The position numbers and the translations under genes are program-made. Source: Flagellimonas zhangzhouensis (GTDB lineage: Bacteria > Bacteroidota > Bacteroidia > Flavobacteriales > Flavobacteriaceae). From it: DNA of 64,000 nucleotides. This document shows positions 18,697-26,711 of this stretch, one piece after another. Location of the stretch: the NCBI RefSeq assembly GCF_900102925.1, contig NZ_FNKI01000001.1, positions 248,001 to 312,000 of the forward strand, given 5' to 3'. The notes under the pieces were generated by a model, which was given only the letters and a program-made list of their open reading frames with translations, was not told the DNA's origin and did no database searches. Numbering within the stretch: position 1 is the stretch's first letter; every line of letters begins with the position of its first letter.

Positions 18697-19809
18697 ATGC
18701 AAAATTCGAAACGAATTCTGGTCGCTCCCTTAAATTGGGGCCTTGGGCATGCCACTAGATGTATTCCCATCATCCAAGCTTTGCTTGATCAAGGGCATCA
18801 GCCATTTATTGCTTCTGATGGGGTTGCACTATCCTTGTTGCAAAAGGAATTTCCCAATGTTCCTTCTTTTGAATTGCCTTCCTACAAAATCACTTACGCC
18901 GAAAAAGGAAAGAATTTCAAGATCAAAATGATTTGGGATTCCCCAAAAGTGATGAAGGCGATGGCATTGGAAAAAAAAGCAGTTAAAAAGTTGGTCAAAG
19001 AGCAGCAATTGGATGGTATTATTTCGGACAATCGCCTGGGTGCTTACTATAAAAAAGTGCCCTGCGTTTTTATTACCCACCAATTAAATGTGCTTTCGGG
19101 AAACACAACATGGATGAGTTCCAAAGCGCATCAAAAAATCATAAAAAAATTTGATGCTTGCTGGGTACCCGATGTGGAAGGCAAACCTAACTTGACTGGA
19201 AAATTAGGGCATTTGAAAAAATCCAAATTGAAGATTGCCTACCTCGGTCCTTTGAGTCGTTTTGAGAAAAAGGAATTGCCCTTGGTTTATGATTTGATGG
19301 TGCTCTTATCTGGTCCTGAACCGCAACGCACCTTTTTGGAGGAAAAATTATTAGAAGAATTGACACAATTTGAAGGAAACATTCTTTTTGTGAAAGGCAA
19401 AATCGAATCAGAGCAAACGGTAGAAGAGCAACAACTTTCCAAAGGAAGAATAACCCTCTACAATTTTATGCAATCGGAAACGCTTCAAACTGCATTGAAT
19501 CAAAGTAAAAAAGTATTGTGCCGTTCAGGTTACACCACTGTGATGGATTTGGCCAAATTGGAGAAAAAAGCATTCTTTATCCCAACACCAGGACAGTACG
19601 AACAGGAATATTTGGGCAAACGATTACAGAAAAAAGGGATTGTCCCCTATTGCAATCAGGAAGATTTTACACTTTCCGAATTAGACCGAATGGACAAATT
19701 TTCAGGATTGACTCAGTTTGAGACCACCTCAGATTTTTCAGGTTTGTTCACTGTTTTTTCCAAGGTAAAGGAGAATTCGGAACCGACATCCACTTCACTT
19801 TCCACATAG
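18697..19809 (+). CDS. MurG-like glycosyltransferase (GT28/GT1 fold)
   Basis: The ATG at 18697 (MQNSKRILVAPLNW) is preferred to the in-frame ATG at 18667; 370 aa. The N-terminus LNWGLGHATRCIPI is the loop of GT-B enzymes, and the C-terminal half has SGYTTVMDLAKLEKKAFFIPTPGQYEQEYL, the nucleotide-sugar site seen in MurG and UDP-GlcNAc transferases. Cytosolic or membrane-associated; acceptor unknown. Its last 97 bases lie antisense over the end of the histidine-kinase gene, so its final ~31 residues are encoded opposite the conserved kinase C-terminus. Confidence 0.82.
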   Translation: MQNSKRILVAPLNWGLGHATRCIPIIQALLDQGHQPFIASDGVALSLLQKEFPNVPSFELPSYKITYAEKGKNFKIKMIWDSPKVMKAMALEKKAVKKLVKEQQLDGIISDNRLGAYYKKVPCVFITHQLNVLSGNTTWMSSKAHQKIIKKFDACWVPDVEGKPNLTGKLGHLKKSKLKIAYLGPLSRFEKKELPLVYDLMVLLSGPEPQRTFLEEKLLEELTQFEGNILFVKGKIESEQTVEEQQLSKGRITLYNFMQSETLQTALNQSKKVLCRSGYTTVMDLAKLEKKAFFIPTPGQYEQEYLGKRLQKKGIVPYCNQEDFTLSELDRMDKFSGLTQFETTSDFSGLFTVFSKVKENSEPTSTSLST

Positions 19810-20789
19810 ATTTTTTCGCCATGGGCCTCAATAATGTGCTTAACAATGGAAAGTCCCAATCCTGAACCGCCTTCTTTTCGACTTCCACTTTGGTCTACGC
19901 GATAAAAACGCTCAAACAATCTAGGTAGATTGGCCTTTGGAATTCCAATTCCGTTATCCGTTACCCGAACAATCACTTTGTTCTTGATAAGATTCTCCAC
20001 ACTCACCTCGGTAGTACCATTGGTGTGGCCATATTTAATGGAATTCACCAAAAGGTTACTGATCACTTGCTGAATTTTCTCCTTGTCGGCATGAACATAA
20101 ATCGGAGATGGATATTCCATATCAAAAGTGAGGGTAATCTGCTTTTTGGAAGCTTTCATTTCCAAAAGATCAAAGGTGTTTTGGATAAGTTCGATCACAT
20201 CAAAATCTTCGGGCTCCACCTGAAGTTCCCCTGCCTCCAGCTTGGTGATCAAATCCAAGTCTTTTACAATATAAATCAACCGCTCCACTCCTTTACTGGC
20301 TCTTTCAAGGTACTTTTCACGTAACTTTTTGTCCTTCATTGCGCCATCGAGCAGCGTAAGAATATACCCTTGAACCGTAAACAATGGTGTTTTTAGTTCG
20401 TGCGACACATTCCCCAAAAAATCTTTTCGGTATTCTTCCCGAATCTTTAAGGTATCAATCTCAATTTTCTTCCCTTCGGCAAATTTTTCAATTTCCTTCA
20501 TCAGGGTCGTCATGTCCGTAGTGATAGGTTTGGAAGAGAAAGATGTGGATTCCAAAAGGGAAACATCATCGTAAATCTTCTTGACCCTACGATAAATAAA
20601 TCGCTCCACTCGTACTTGGATCACCGTAAAACAAACCACAAAAATTACCAGTCCAAAAATGACTGTGTTTAGCCATTCCAAATGGTCTTCTCCCATCTGA
20701 AATATGATAAACGTGGTGGTTACAATAAGGGTAATTAATAAGGAAGACCTTAGGGCAAACTTGTATGATTTCCTTAGTTTAATGGCCAT
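19713..20789 (-). CDS. PhoR-like sensor histidine kinase
   Basis: 358 aa: two N-terminal membrane segments (about 13-32 and 42-60), almost no periplasmic loop, then a dimerisation box NVSHELKTPL with phospho-acceptor His130, and a GHKL ATPase domain (N, G1 and G2 boxes DNGIGIP, GSGLGLSI). It overlaps the response-regulator stop by one base (TAATG), so the two are translationally coupled. PhoR-type by overall plan; the ligand is not evident. Its 3' end overlaps the glycosyltransferase by 97 bases. Confidence 0.88.
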   Translation of the reverse strand: MAIKLRKSYKFALRSSLLITLIVTTTFIIFQMGEDHLEWLNTVIFGLVIFVVCFTVIQVRVERFIYRRVKKIYDDVSLLESTSFSSKPITTDMTTLMKEIEKFAEGKKIEIDTLKIREEYRKDFLGNVSHELKTPLFTVQGYILTLLDGAMKDKKLREKYLERASKGVERLIYIVKDLDLITKLEAGELQVEPEDFDVIELIQNTFDLLEMKASKKQITLTFDMEYPSPIYVHADKEKIQQVISNLLVNSIKYGHTNGTTEVSVENLIKNKVIVRVTDNGIGIPKANLPRLFERFYRVDQSGSRKEGGSGLGLSIVKHIIEAHGEKIYVESEVDVGSEFSFTLEKTVNKPEKSEVVSN

Positions 20790-21475
20790 TAGAGAACAAA
20801 CTTATAGCCTACGCCCTTTACGGTTTTAAAGTGATCATCCCCAATTTTTTCGCGTAGTTTTCTAATGTGAACATCAATGGTTCGACCTCCAACAACTACC
20901 TCGTTGCCCCAAACCTTGTCCAAAATCACTTCACGCTTGAATACTTTGTTGGGCTTTGATGTTAAAAGGGATAAAAGTTCAAACTCTTTTCTAGGCAATA
21001 CCATCTCCTCCCCATTGTTTACGATCTTGTATTCCTCTCGGTTGATTACAATATTACCGACCTTTACAATTTCCTCGACTTCTTTCTTGTCATCTTTCAG
21101 CCTGCGCAACAAGGCCTTTACCTTACTCACCAGAACTTTTGGCTTAATGGGTTTGGTAATATAATCGTCCGCCCCAGCATCAAATCCTGCAACTTGGGAA
21201 TAATCTTCTCCTCTTGCGGTTAAGAAAGCAATAATGGTATTGTCTAAACCTGGAGTATTACGAATGGCTTCACAGGCTTCGATACCATCCATTTCGGGCA
21301 TCATCACATCCATAATAATCAAGTGTGGATTCTTTTTTTTCGCCTTGTTTACCCCCTCAAGACCGTTTTTAGCGGTAAAAACTTCGTAGCCTTCAGCACT
21401 GAGGTTGTAACCTATAATTTCCAGAATATCAGGTTCATCGTCTACCAATAGAATCTTTATGTCCTTGTTTTTCAT
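20789..21475 (-). CDS. PhoB/OmpR-type response regulator
   Basis: 228 aa. Receiver domain with Asp12/Asp13, phospho-acceptor Asp56 (IIMDVMMP) and Lys of TKPIKP, then a winged-helix OmpR domain (about 130-228) with VWGNEVVVGGRTIDVHIRKLR. Partner of the kinase that overlaps it by one base. The nearest divergent promoter region (21476-21663) contains four TAAC motifs in 11-bp phase, the geometry of PhoB/OmpR tandem binding, so the TonB receptor gene is a candidate target. Confidence 0.9.
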   Translation of the reverse strand: MKNKDIKILLVDDEPDILEIIGYNLSAEGYEVFTAKNGLEGVNKAKKKNPHLIIMDVMMPEMDGIEACEAIRNTPGLDNTIIAFLTARGEDYSQVAGFDAGADDYITKPIKPKVLVSKVKALLRRLKDDKKEVEEIVKVGNIVINREEYKIVNNGEEMVLPRKEFELLSLLTSKPNKVFKREVILDKVWGNEVVVGGRTIDVHIRKLREKIGDDHFKTVKGVGYKFVL

Positions 21476-21556
21476 GGGATGGTATTTCTGTGTTAATCGC
21501 CCAAATGTAAAGATAATACACTTACAGCATAAATGCTTAACGTTGATTTAATCTGG

Positions 21557-21604
21557 TAACCTTATTGTAACATATCTGAAATAAAGTCTTAACCCACGTG
21601 TAAC
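21557..21604 (+). promoter_or_regulatory. Array of TAAC motifs in 11-bp phase (Pho-box-like)
   Basis: TAAC occurs at 21557, 21568, 21590 and 21601, i.e. steps of 11, 22 and 11 bases; the unit at 21579 is missing. Two of the copies sit in TGTAACAT (21566-21573 and 21599-21606). OmpR/PhoB-family regulators bind head-to-tail 11-bp repeats, and a gene for one lies on one side, with a TonB receptor on the other. Assignment as an operator is inference. Confidence 0.5.
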
Positions 21605-21663
21605 ATCGCTTTTACAACCTACCCGTTTCTTTGCCACAAAATTTAAAACCTTCATAGCAACGT

Positions 21664-24489
21664 ATGAAAACATATTTAATAGTGGCCATGTCTTTGTTTA
21701 CTTTATTGCTTTCCGCGCAAGAAAACGGAAGCATTGTTGGTAAACTAACCGACAAGGAACTAAACAACGACCCTCTTCCCTTTGCCAATGTCTTGATCAA
21801 AGGAACCTCAAAGGGTACCACTTCTGATTTTGATGGTCTTTTTGAAATAAATGATGTAGAGCCTGGAACCTATACTTTGGTTTTCAGCTTTTTGGGTTAT
21901 GAGACTTTGGAAGTACCCAATGTAGTAGTTGAAGCTGGAAAGGTTACCGAGATCAATACAGGACTTGGAGCCAGCAGCGTAGGATTGGAAGAAGTTGTTG
22001 TTACCACATCTGCCAGAAAAGATTCTGAGGTTGCCTTGTTGTTGCAGCAAAAAAATGCCTTGGTAATGCAAGAGGCCATTAGTGCCGAAGCCCTTACTTT
22101 AAAAGGTATTGATGATGCAGCTGCAGCGGTAGCACAGATTTCAGGGATTTCTAAACAACAGGGGTCCAGCAATGTTTATGTTCGTGGTTTGGGCGATCGT
22201 TACCAGAACACTACCATGAACGGTCTTTCATTGCCATCGAATGATGTAAACAAGAAAAACATCAACCTTGACCTTTTTGGATCAAGCATTATTGAAAATG
22301 TATCGGTAAGTAAGGCATATAGCCCAACCTTTTATGGTGATTTTGCTGCTGGTAATGTTAACGTAGATTCTAAAGAATACACTGGAGACGGTTATTTGGA
22401 AGTTGCCGTTGGTGGAGGAATCAATACCAACGCGGCAGGCGAGGATTTTTACAAAAGCGAGGGTACCAGTGATTTTGGTTTTTATAACCGTTATGATAAC
22501 GACCCTTTTGCCGTAGTTCTTTCGCACGGTGTGGATCCTGAAGCTGCTTGGGAACCTATCAACCTTTCTGGAGCTATTGAAGGTGGATATTCCTTCAACT
22601 TTAATAATGAAAAATCTAGATTGAGCTTCTTCGGAGCTGCTAGTTTCTCCAATGGTTTTGAAATTTTGGAAGGTCCTGCCAGGGATTTTACCAATGTATT
22701 AAAGGTAGATTTCCCGAATGTACGTGAATATGCCTACAAAACCACAACCACTGCGCTTGGAAACATTTCTTATAGAATCAACGATGAGCACAAAGTAAAA
22801 TTCAGCTCTTTGTTCGTGAACAGTGCAGCTGATCGTGTTGGATATTACGGTGTGAATGGTCAAGGTACCAACAGGGATGCCATCTTGAATACTGACGAAG
22901 GTTTTTATGTGATGAACGTTCAGTTTAACCAAGACATGATCTTTGTAAACCAATTGACAGGTCAGCACCTATTTGATGAAAAACTATCCTTTGATTGGGG
23001 TGTTGGTTTCAACAAGGTATTCTCAGATGAGCCAGATCGTAAGCGTATCACTTTGGAAAACTACCAATACGCTTTGGACAACGACGCTAGTACCAATCCT
23101 GTTTTTTATACCAACATTCCTTTTGACAACCAAAGATTCTTTCAAAGTATCGAGGATGACGAATTGAACAGCTTTATGAACTTGGGCTACAAAGCTTCTG
23201 AAAAAGTAAAGTTCAATTTCGGATACAACGGTAGAAGAAAAGAAAGAAGATTTAACAGTATTAGATACGGTTATGACATTGTTGACAGAGCCAATACTCC
23301 TATCACCGATGTAAACGATTTCAACTCTATTTTCCACTACACCAACATCAACATTCCTGAGGGAGAAGGATTGTGGAATACTATCGTTTTGAATCCTATC
23401 AGCAATGAAATAGGAAACACCAACAGACCTGGTCTTCCAGAAAACACCTATAAAGGTAATTTGGATATCCATGCGCTTTATGCCACTGCAGAAATTGGTC
23501 TTACTGATAAATTCAGCATTGTTCCTGGTGTTCGTGTAGAATCTTACAGCCAAAAAGTGGAGTACGATGTAATCAACATTAATCCTTTGGATCCTGGTTT
23601 CCGTGAAGTGTATGAAAACATCTTCTTACCAAGCTTAAATGCCAAGTATGCGCTTACTGAAAACTCAAACTTGAGAGCAAGTTTCAGTAAAACAGCATCT
23701 TTCCCAGAATTTAAAGAGGTTGCCCCTTTTGTATATGAATCCGTAACGCAACGTGTGGGTGGTAACCCTGACCTTTTGGGTGGACTTAACGGTGATGGAG
23801 CAACTTATTCTGATGTTTTCAACTACGACCTTAAATATGAGTGGTTCTTGGAAAGAGGTGAAATTATTTCTGTTGCCGCATTTGCCAAAACCATTAAAGA
23901 TCCTGTAAACAGAGTAGTTGCCGCCGATGCAACAGGAACACAAAGATATTTTAGAACTGGTGATCAGGCCGACATCTACGGGGTTGAGCTTGAATTGCGC
24001 AAAAACCTTTTGTTGGATGCTGATGAAAATGCAGTGGTTTCTCTTGGGGTAAATGCCGCTTACACGCATACAGAACAAGACTTAAAAGATATTCCTGCAG
24101 GTTCCGAAAACACTTTTGGAACAGTATTCGACAGGGATTCCGATGAATTGGAAGGAGCTTCTCCTTTTATCATCAATGCCGACTTAAACTATAGCCCAGT
24201 TTTTGGAAGCTACAAACCTAAAGCTACCGTGGCCTTTTCATATTTCTCCGATCGTATTTTCTCGTTGGGAGCAGGTAGTTTGGGTAATATCGTAGAAAGA
24301 GCAGTTCCAACATTGAACTTCGTTTGGCAAAACTCCTTCGGAGAACACTTTGAAGCCAATCTTTCTGCAAAAAATATTTTGAATCCTGATGTCTCTTTGG
24401 TTCGTGAAGGAACTGGAATTGGAGATGTTATTATTAGACAGTATAACCTTGGGGTTAACGTAGGGCTAACCCTTAAATATAAATTTTAA
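21664..24489 (+). CDS. TonB-dependent outer-membrane receptor
   Basis: 941 aa: signal peptide to ~19, a carboxypeptidase-like regulatory beta-sandwich (about 24-105, SIVGKLTDKELN...), plug domain with VYVRGLGDRYQNTTMNG, and a large beta barrel ending in aromatic KYKF. Such receptors import a bound ligand with TonB/ExbBD energy. The ligand is unknown. The adjacent PhoB/PhoR-like pair and the 11-bp phased upstream repeats make nutrient-starvation control (perhaps phosphate) attractive but unproven. It is followed 20 bases later by a lipoprotein, probably its surface partner. Confidence 0.9.
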   Translation: MKTYLIVAMSLFTLLLSAQENGSIVGKLTDKELNNDPLPFANVLIKGTSKGTTSDFDGLFEINDVEPGTYTLVFSFLGYETLEVPNVVVEAGKVTEINTGLGASSVGLEEVVVTTSARKDSEVALLLQQKNALVMQEAISAEALTLKGIDDAAAAVAQISGISKQQGSSNVYVRGLGDRYQNTTMNGLSLPSNDVNKKNINLDLFGSSIIENVSVSKAYSPTFYGDFAAGNVNVDSKEYTGDGYLEVAVGGGINTNAAGEDFYKSEGTSDFGFYNRYDNDPFAVVLSHGVDPEAAWEPINLSGAIEGGYSFNFNNEKSRLSFFGAASFSNGFEILEGPARDFTNVLKVDFPNVREYAYKTTTTALGNISYRINDEHKVKFSSLFVNSAADRVGYYGVNGQGTNRDAILNTDEGFYVMNVQFNQDMIFVNQLTGQHLFDEKLSFDWGVGFNKVFSDEPDRKRITLENYQYALDNDASTNPVFYTNIPFDNQRFFQSIEDDELNSFMNLGYKASEKVKFNFGYNGRRKERRFNSIRYGYDIVDRANTPITDVNDFNSIFHYTNINIPEGEGLWNTIVLNPISNEIGNTNRPGLPENTYKGNLDIHALYATAEIGLTDKFSIVPGVRVESYSQKVEYDVININPLDPGFREVYENIFLPSLNAKYALTENSNLRASFSKTASFPEFKEVAPFVYESVTQRVGGNPDLLGGLNGDGATYSDVFNYDLKYEWFLERGEIISVAAFAKTIKDPVNRVVAADATGTQRYFRTGDQADIYGVELELRKNLLLDADENAVVSLGVNAAYTHTEQDLKDIPAGSENTFGTVFDRDSDELEGASPFIINADLNYSPVFGSYKPKATVAFSYFSDRIFSLGAGSLGNIVERAVPTLNFVWQNSFGEHFEANLSAKNILNPDVSLVREGTGIGDVIIRQYNLGVNVGLTLKYKF

Positions 24490-24509
24490 ATTATTTTAAA
24501 TTCTGACAA

Positions 24510-25706
24510 ATGAAAAACAAGTTTTTATTTTTAGGTATAGCCGCTGCTTTGTTCATAGCTTGTGAAGCTGACGATACCTCCGATATTGTTATCAACGATA
24601 ACAGTGTTACAAACAATACTACCAACACTGGTGGTGGTGCCGAAGAAGACAACACCGTTAATTTGAGTGGGGTTTACACAACTGACATCACTTTGGATCC
24701 AGAAATGGAGTACGTTATTACTGGTCCTGTTCTTATTGCAAGTGGAGCAACTTTCACTGTTCCTGCAGGTATGACCATTAAGGCTGAGCCAGTAGGTGTT
24801 AATGCTTACATTGCTATTCAACAAGGTGCAAGAATTGAAGCAAATGGTACATCTGCAGACCCAATTGTATTTACTTCAAATGCTGCTGCTCCAAGTTCTG
24901 GTAACTGGGGTGGTATCGTACTTTGCGGTAGAGCACCTATCAACTCAACTGCAGACGGTTCTACCGATACTGCTACAACTGAAGTAGGTGGTCTTTCTTA
25001 CGGTGGAAATGTTTCTGATGACGATTCAGGTAGCCTACAGTATGTTCGTATCGAGTACGCTGGTGGTGCCATTGATGGTAACGCTGAGCTGAACGGACTT
25101 TCTGTTTATGGTGTTGGAACTGGAACTACTATCGATTACGTAGAAGTTTATGAAGGTTCTGATGATGGTTTCGAGTTCTTTGGTGGAACTGTTGAAGCTA
25201 GCCACTTGGTAGTTGTAAACTCTGAAGATGATTCTATCGACTGGACGGAAGGATTTGTGGGTACTTTGACTGACGTTTACGTTCAGCACGGAACTAGCCA
25301 CGATAAAGCTTTCGAATGTGATGGTTACAACACTGACTTCAGCAATGAAGGTGGATATTTCTCTGCTCCTACAGTTACCAACGTAACTATTGTAGGTGTT
25401 AACGATGGTACTAGTGAAGCAATTAGATTGAGAGCTGGTACTCAAGGTATCTTCACCAACATTTTGTTCACCGATTTCGATGAAGCTTTCGATTTAGATG
25501 GTGACACAGGTGATAACCCAACTGGTCAAGGTGTATTGGACGGTCTTTTGAGCGTTACTGATGCAACTTTTACCAATGTAACCACCAACGTTAAAAATGA
25601 CACTGGATTTGTTTTCGACGAAGCTGATTTTGTATCAGGAATCGGAAACGGTACAGGAACCGATATTGCAACATGGGGAGCTGGTTGGACCATTGGTATC
25701 AACTAA
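24510..25706 (+). CDS. Lipoprotein with beta-helix-like repeat fold
   Basis: 398 aa with a lipobox at Cys18 (ALFIACE) and an acidic, Asn/Thr-rich linker (19-50). The remainder is rich in Gly, Asp and Thr and contains strand-turn repeats (IDYVEVYEGSDDGFEFFGGT), which suggests a right-handed parallel beta-helix. Relatives in flavobacteria are often mislabelled as multidrug transporters; no membrane helices are present here. As it directly follows the TonB receptor and is followed by a terminator, the pair looks like a receptor/surface-binding-protein unit, an inference from order. Confidence 0.75.
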   Translation: MKNKFLFLGIAAALFIACEADDTSDIVINDNSVTNNTTNTGGGAEEDNTVNLSGVYTTDITLDPEMEYVITGPVLIASGATFTVPAGMTIKAEPVGVNAYIAIQQGARIEANGTSADPIVFTSNAAAPSSGNWGGIVLCGRAPINSTADGSTDTATTEVGGLSYGGNVSDDDSGSLQYVRIEYAGGAIDGNAELNGLSVYGVGTGTTIDYVEVYEGSDDGFEFFGGTVEASHLVVVNSEDDSIDWTEGFVGTLTDVYVQHGTSHDKAFECDGYNTDFSNEGGYFSAPTVTNVTIVGVNDGTSEAIRLRAGTQGIFTNILFTDFDEAFDLDGDTGDNPTGQGVLDGLLSVTDATFTNVTTNVKNDTGFVFDEADFVSGIGNGTGTDIATWGAGWTIGIN

Positions 25707-25727
25707 TCATTTTCCATTAAAAAAGCA

Positions 25728-25759
25728 AAAAGCCCACAAGTATTCGTGGGCTTTTTTTT
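25728..25759 (+). terminator. Rho-independent terminator of receptor-lipoprotein unit
   Basis: GCCCAC (25732-25737) pairs with GTGGGC (25746-25751), extended by flanking A/T pairs, followed by an 8-T tract. It lies 22 bases behind the lipoprotein stop. Confidence 0.9.
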
Positions 25760-25822
25760 GCATTTCATCGAAAAGTAACCTCCTATTCGTCAAACGGTTC
25801 CACAATCGCATTCCAATTTTTA

Positions 25823-25830
25823 TATATTTG
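25823..25830 (+). promoter_or_regulatory. Putative Bacteroidetes -7 box TATATTTG
   Basis: Matches the TAnnTTTG consensus and lies 27 bases before the ATG of the small T9SS-tail gene at 25858. No convincing TTG -33 element is seen at the right distance, so it is only a candidate. Confidence 0.35.
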
Positions 25831-25857
25831 TGGCACAACGTTTGTAACCATTAACGT

Positions 25858-26169
25858 ATGAAGCACTTTTACCTAGTCATTCTTTTATTTGTGTGTTCCC
25901 TCGGATTTTCGCAAGAAAATGCCAAGAGCACAGCAGATATTGACGGGTTTAAGTTGTATCCCAATCCAGTTACGCAAGGCAAGGTATATATAGAAACTAC
26001 ACTGAACTCTCCAAAGCAAATTTTGGTTTTTGATGTGTTGGGCACACAAGTATTACAAACCACCATTTTGGGCAAAGAACTCAACCTTTCCGATTTGGCC
26101 AAAGGAGTCTATATTCTCCGCGTTTTTGAAAAAGACAAAGTAGCTACCAGAAAGCTCATTATTAAGTAG
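25858..26169 (+). CDS. Mini-protein: signal peptide plus T9SS type A sorting domain
   Basis: 103 aa. A signal peptide (cleavage probably GFSQ/E, ~19 aa) is followed by only a few residues and then a complete type A C-terminal sorting domain: GFKLYPNPV, then VFDVLGTQVL, LNLSDLAKGVYILRV and RKLIIK. Normally this domain ends a large secreted enzyme or adhesin; here there is no passenger. It could be a surface-anchored stub or a decoy for the type IX secretion machinery. A paralogue follows at 26317. Confidence 0.85.
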   Translation: MKHFYLVILLFVCSLGFSQENAKSTADIDGFKLYPNPVTQGKVYIETTLNSPKQILVFDVLGTQVLQTTILGKELNLSDLAKGVYILRVFEKDKVATRKLIIK

Positions 26170-26316
26170 TTCACCTACTTTTTCCCATTTTTCAAATCAT
26201 CAAACCACATATTTTGATGTTTTACCAACACTTTTAGTGCTTTCACAACATTAAATGGCACACCCTTAACCTATTTTCTACTTTTATATTGCACATAGAT
26301 CCCCAAATCAGCTTGT

Positions 26317-26640
26317 ATGAAGAAAATCTACTTTGTTTTACTTATGGCAATACCCTTATTTACTTTCAGCCAAGATCTGGTCAGTGTAAATTCTGAGCCT
26401 GAACAAGAACTAAAGGGATTTAAAATGTATCCCAATCCTGCCTATGGAAACGAGGTGTATATCACCACCGAATCCAATGGCACGAAGCAAATCAAAATCT
26501 TTGATGTTTTTGGTGAAGTCGTACTCACCGATAGAATCTCCACCAATACTCTTGACATTTCTAGATTGGTTCCAGGTGTGTACGTGCTGCAAGTCACCGA
26601 ACAGAAAAAAACCATGACCCGAAAACTGGTCGTGAAATAA
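26317..26640 (+). CDS. Mini-protein: second orphan T9SS sorting domain
   Basis: 107 aa with the same plan as the gene at 25858: signal peptide (FTFSQ), short acidic spacer, then GFKMYPNPAYG, IFDVFGEVVL, LDISRLVPGVYVLQV, RKLVVK. The two proteins share sorting-domain motifs but are clearly diverged, so the tandem pair is not recent. Signal peptide, domain and stop codon are intact, and a strong terminator follows, arguing for a real gene rather than a truncated one. Role unknown. Confidence 0.85.
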   Translation: MKKIYFVLLMAIPLFTFSQDLVSVNSEPEQELKGFKMYPNPAYGNEVYITTESNGTKQIKIFDVFGEVVLTDRISTNTLDISRLVPGVYVLQVTEQKKTMTRKLVVK

Positions 26641-26660
26641 TAAAACATATCCCCCTATTA

Positions 26661-26688
26661 AAGCCCTTTTTATAAAAAGGGCTTTTTT
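26661..26688 (+). terminator. Rho-independent terminator behind mini T9SS genes
   Basis: AAGCCCTTTTTA pairs with the mirrored TAAAAAGGGCTT followed by T-rich sequence; 20 bases behind the stop at 26640. Confidence 0.85.
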
Positions 26689-26711
26689 ATTTTGGATACT
26701 TTTGTATTCGA

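Noticed and set aside
23023..23553. 176-codon frame antisense to the TonB receptor
   Set aside because: Shadow of the receptor's Asn/Thr-rich codons; no start signal or family.
24510..25706. Multidrug transporter annotation for the lipoprotein
   Set aside because: No membrane helices after the lipobox; the sequence is Gly/Asp/Thr-rich and beta-helix-like.
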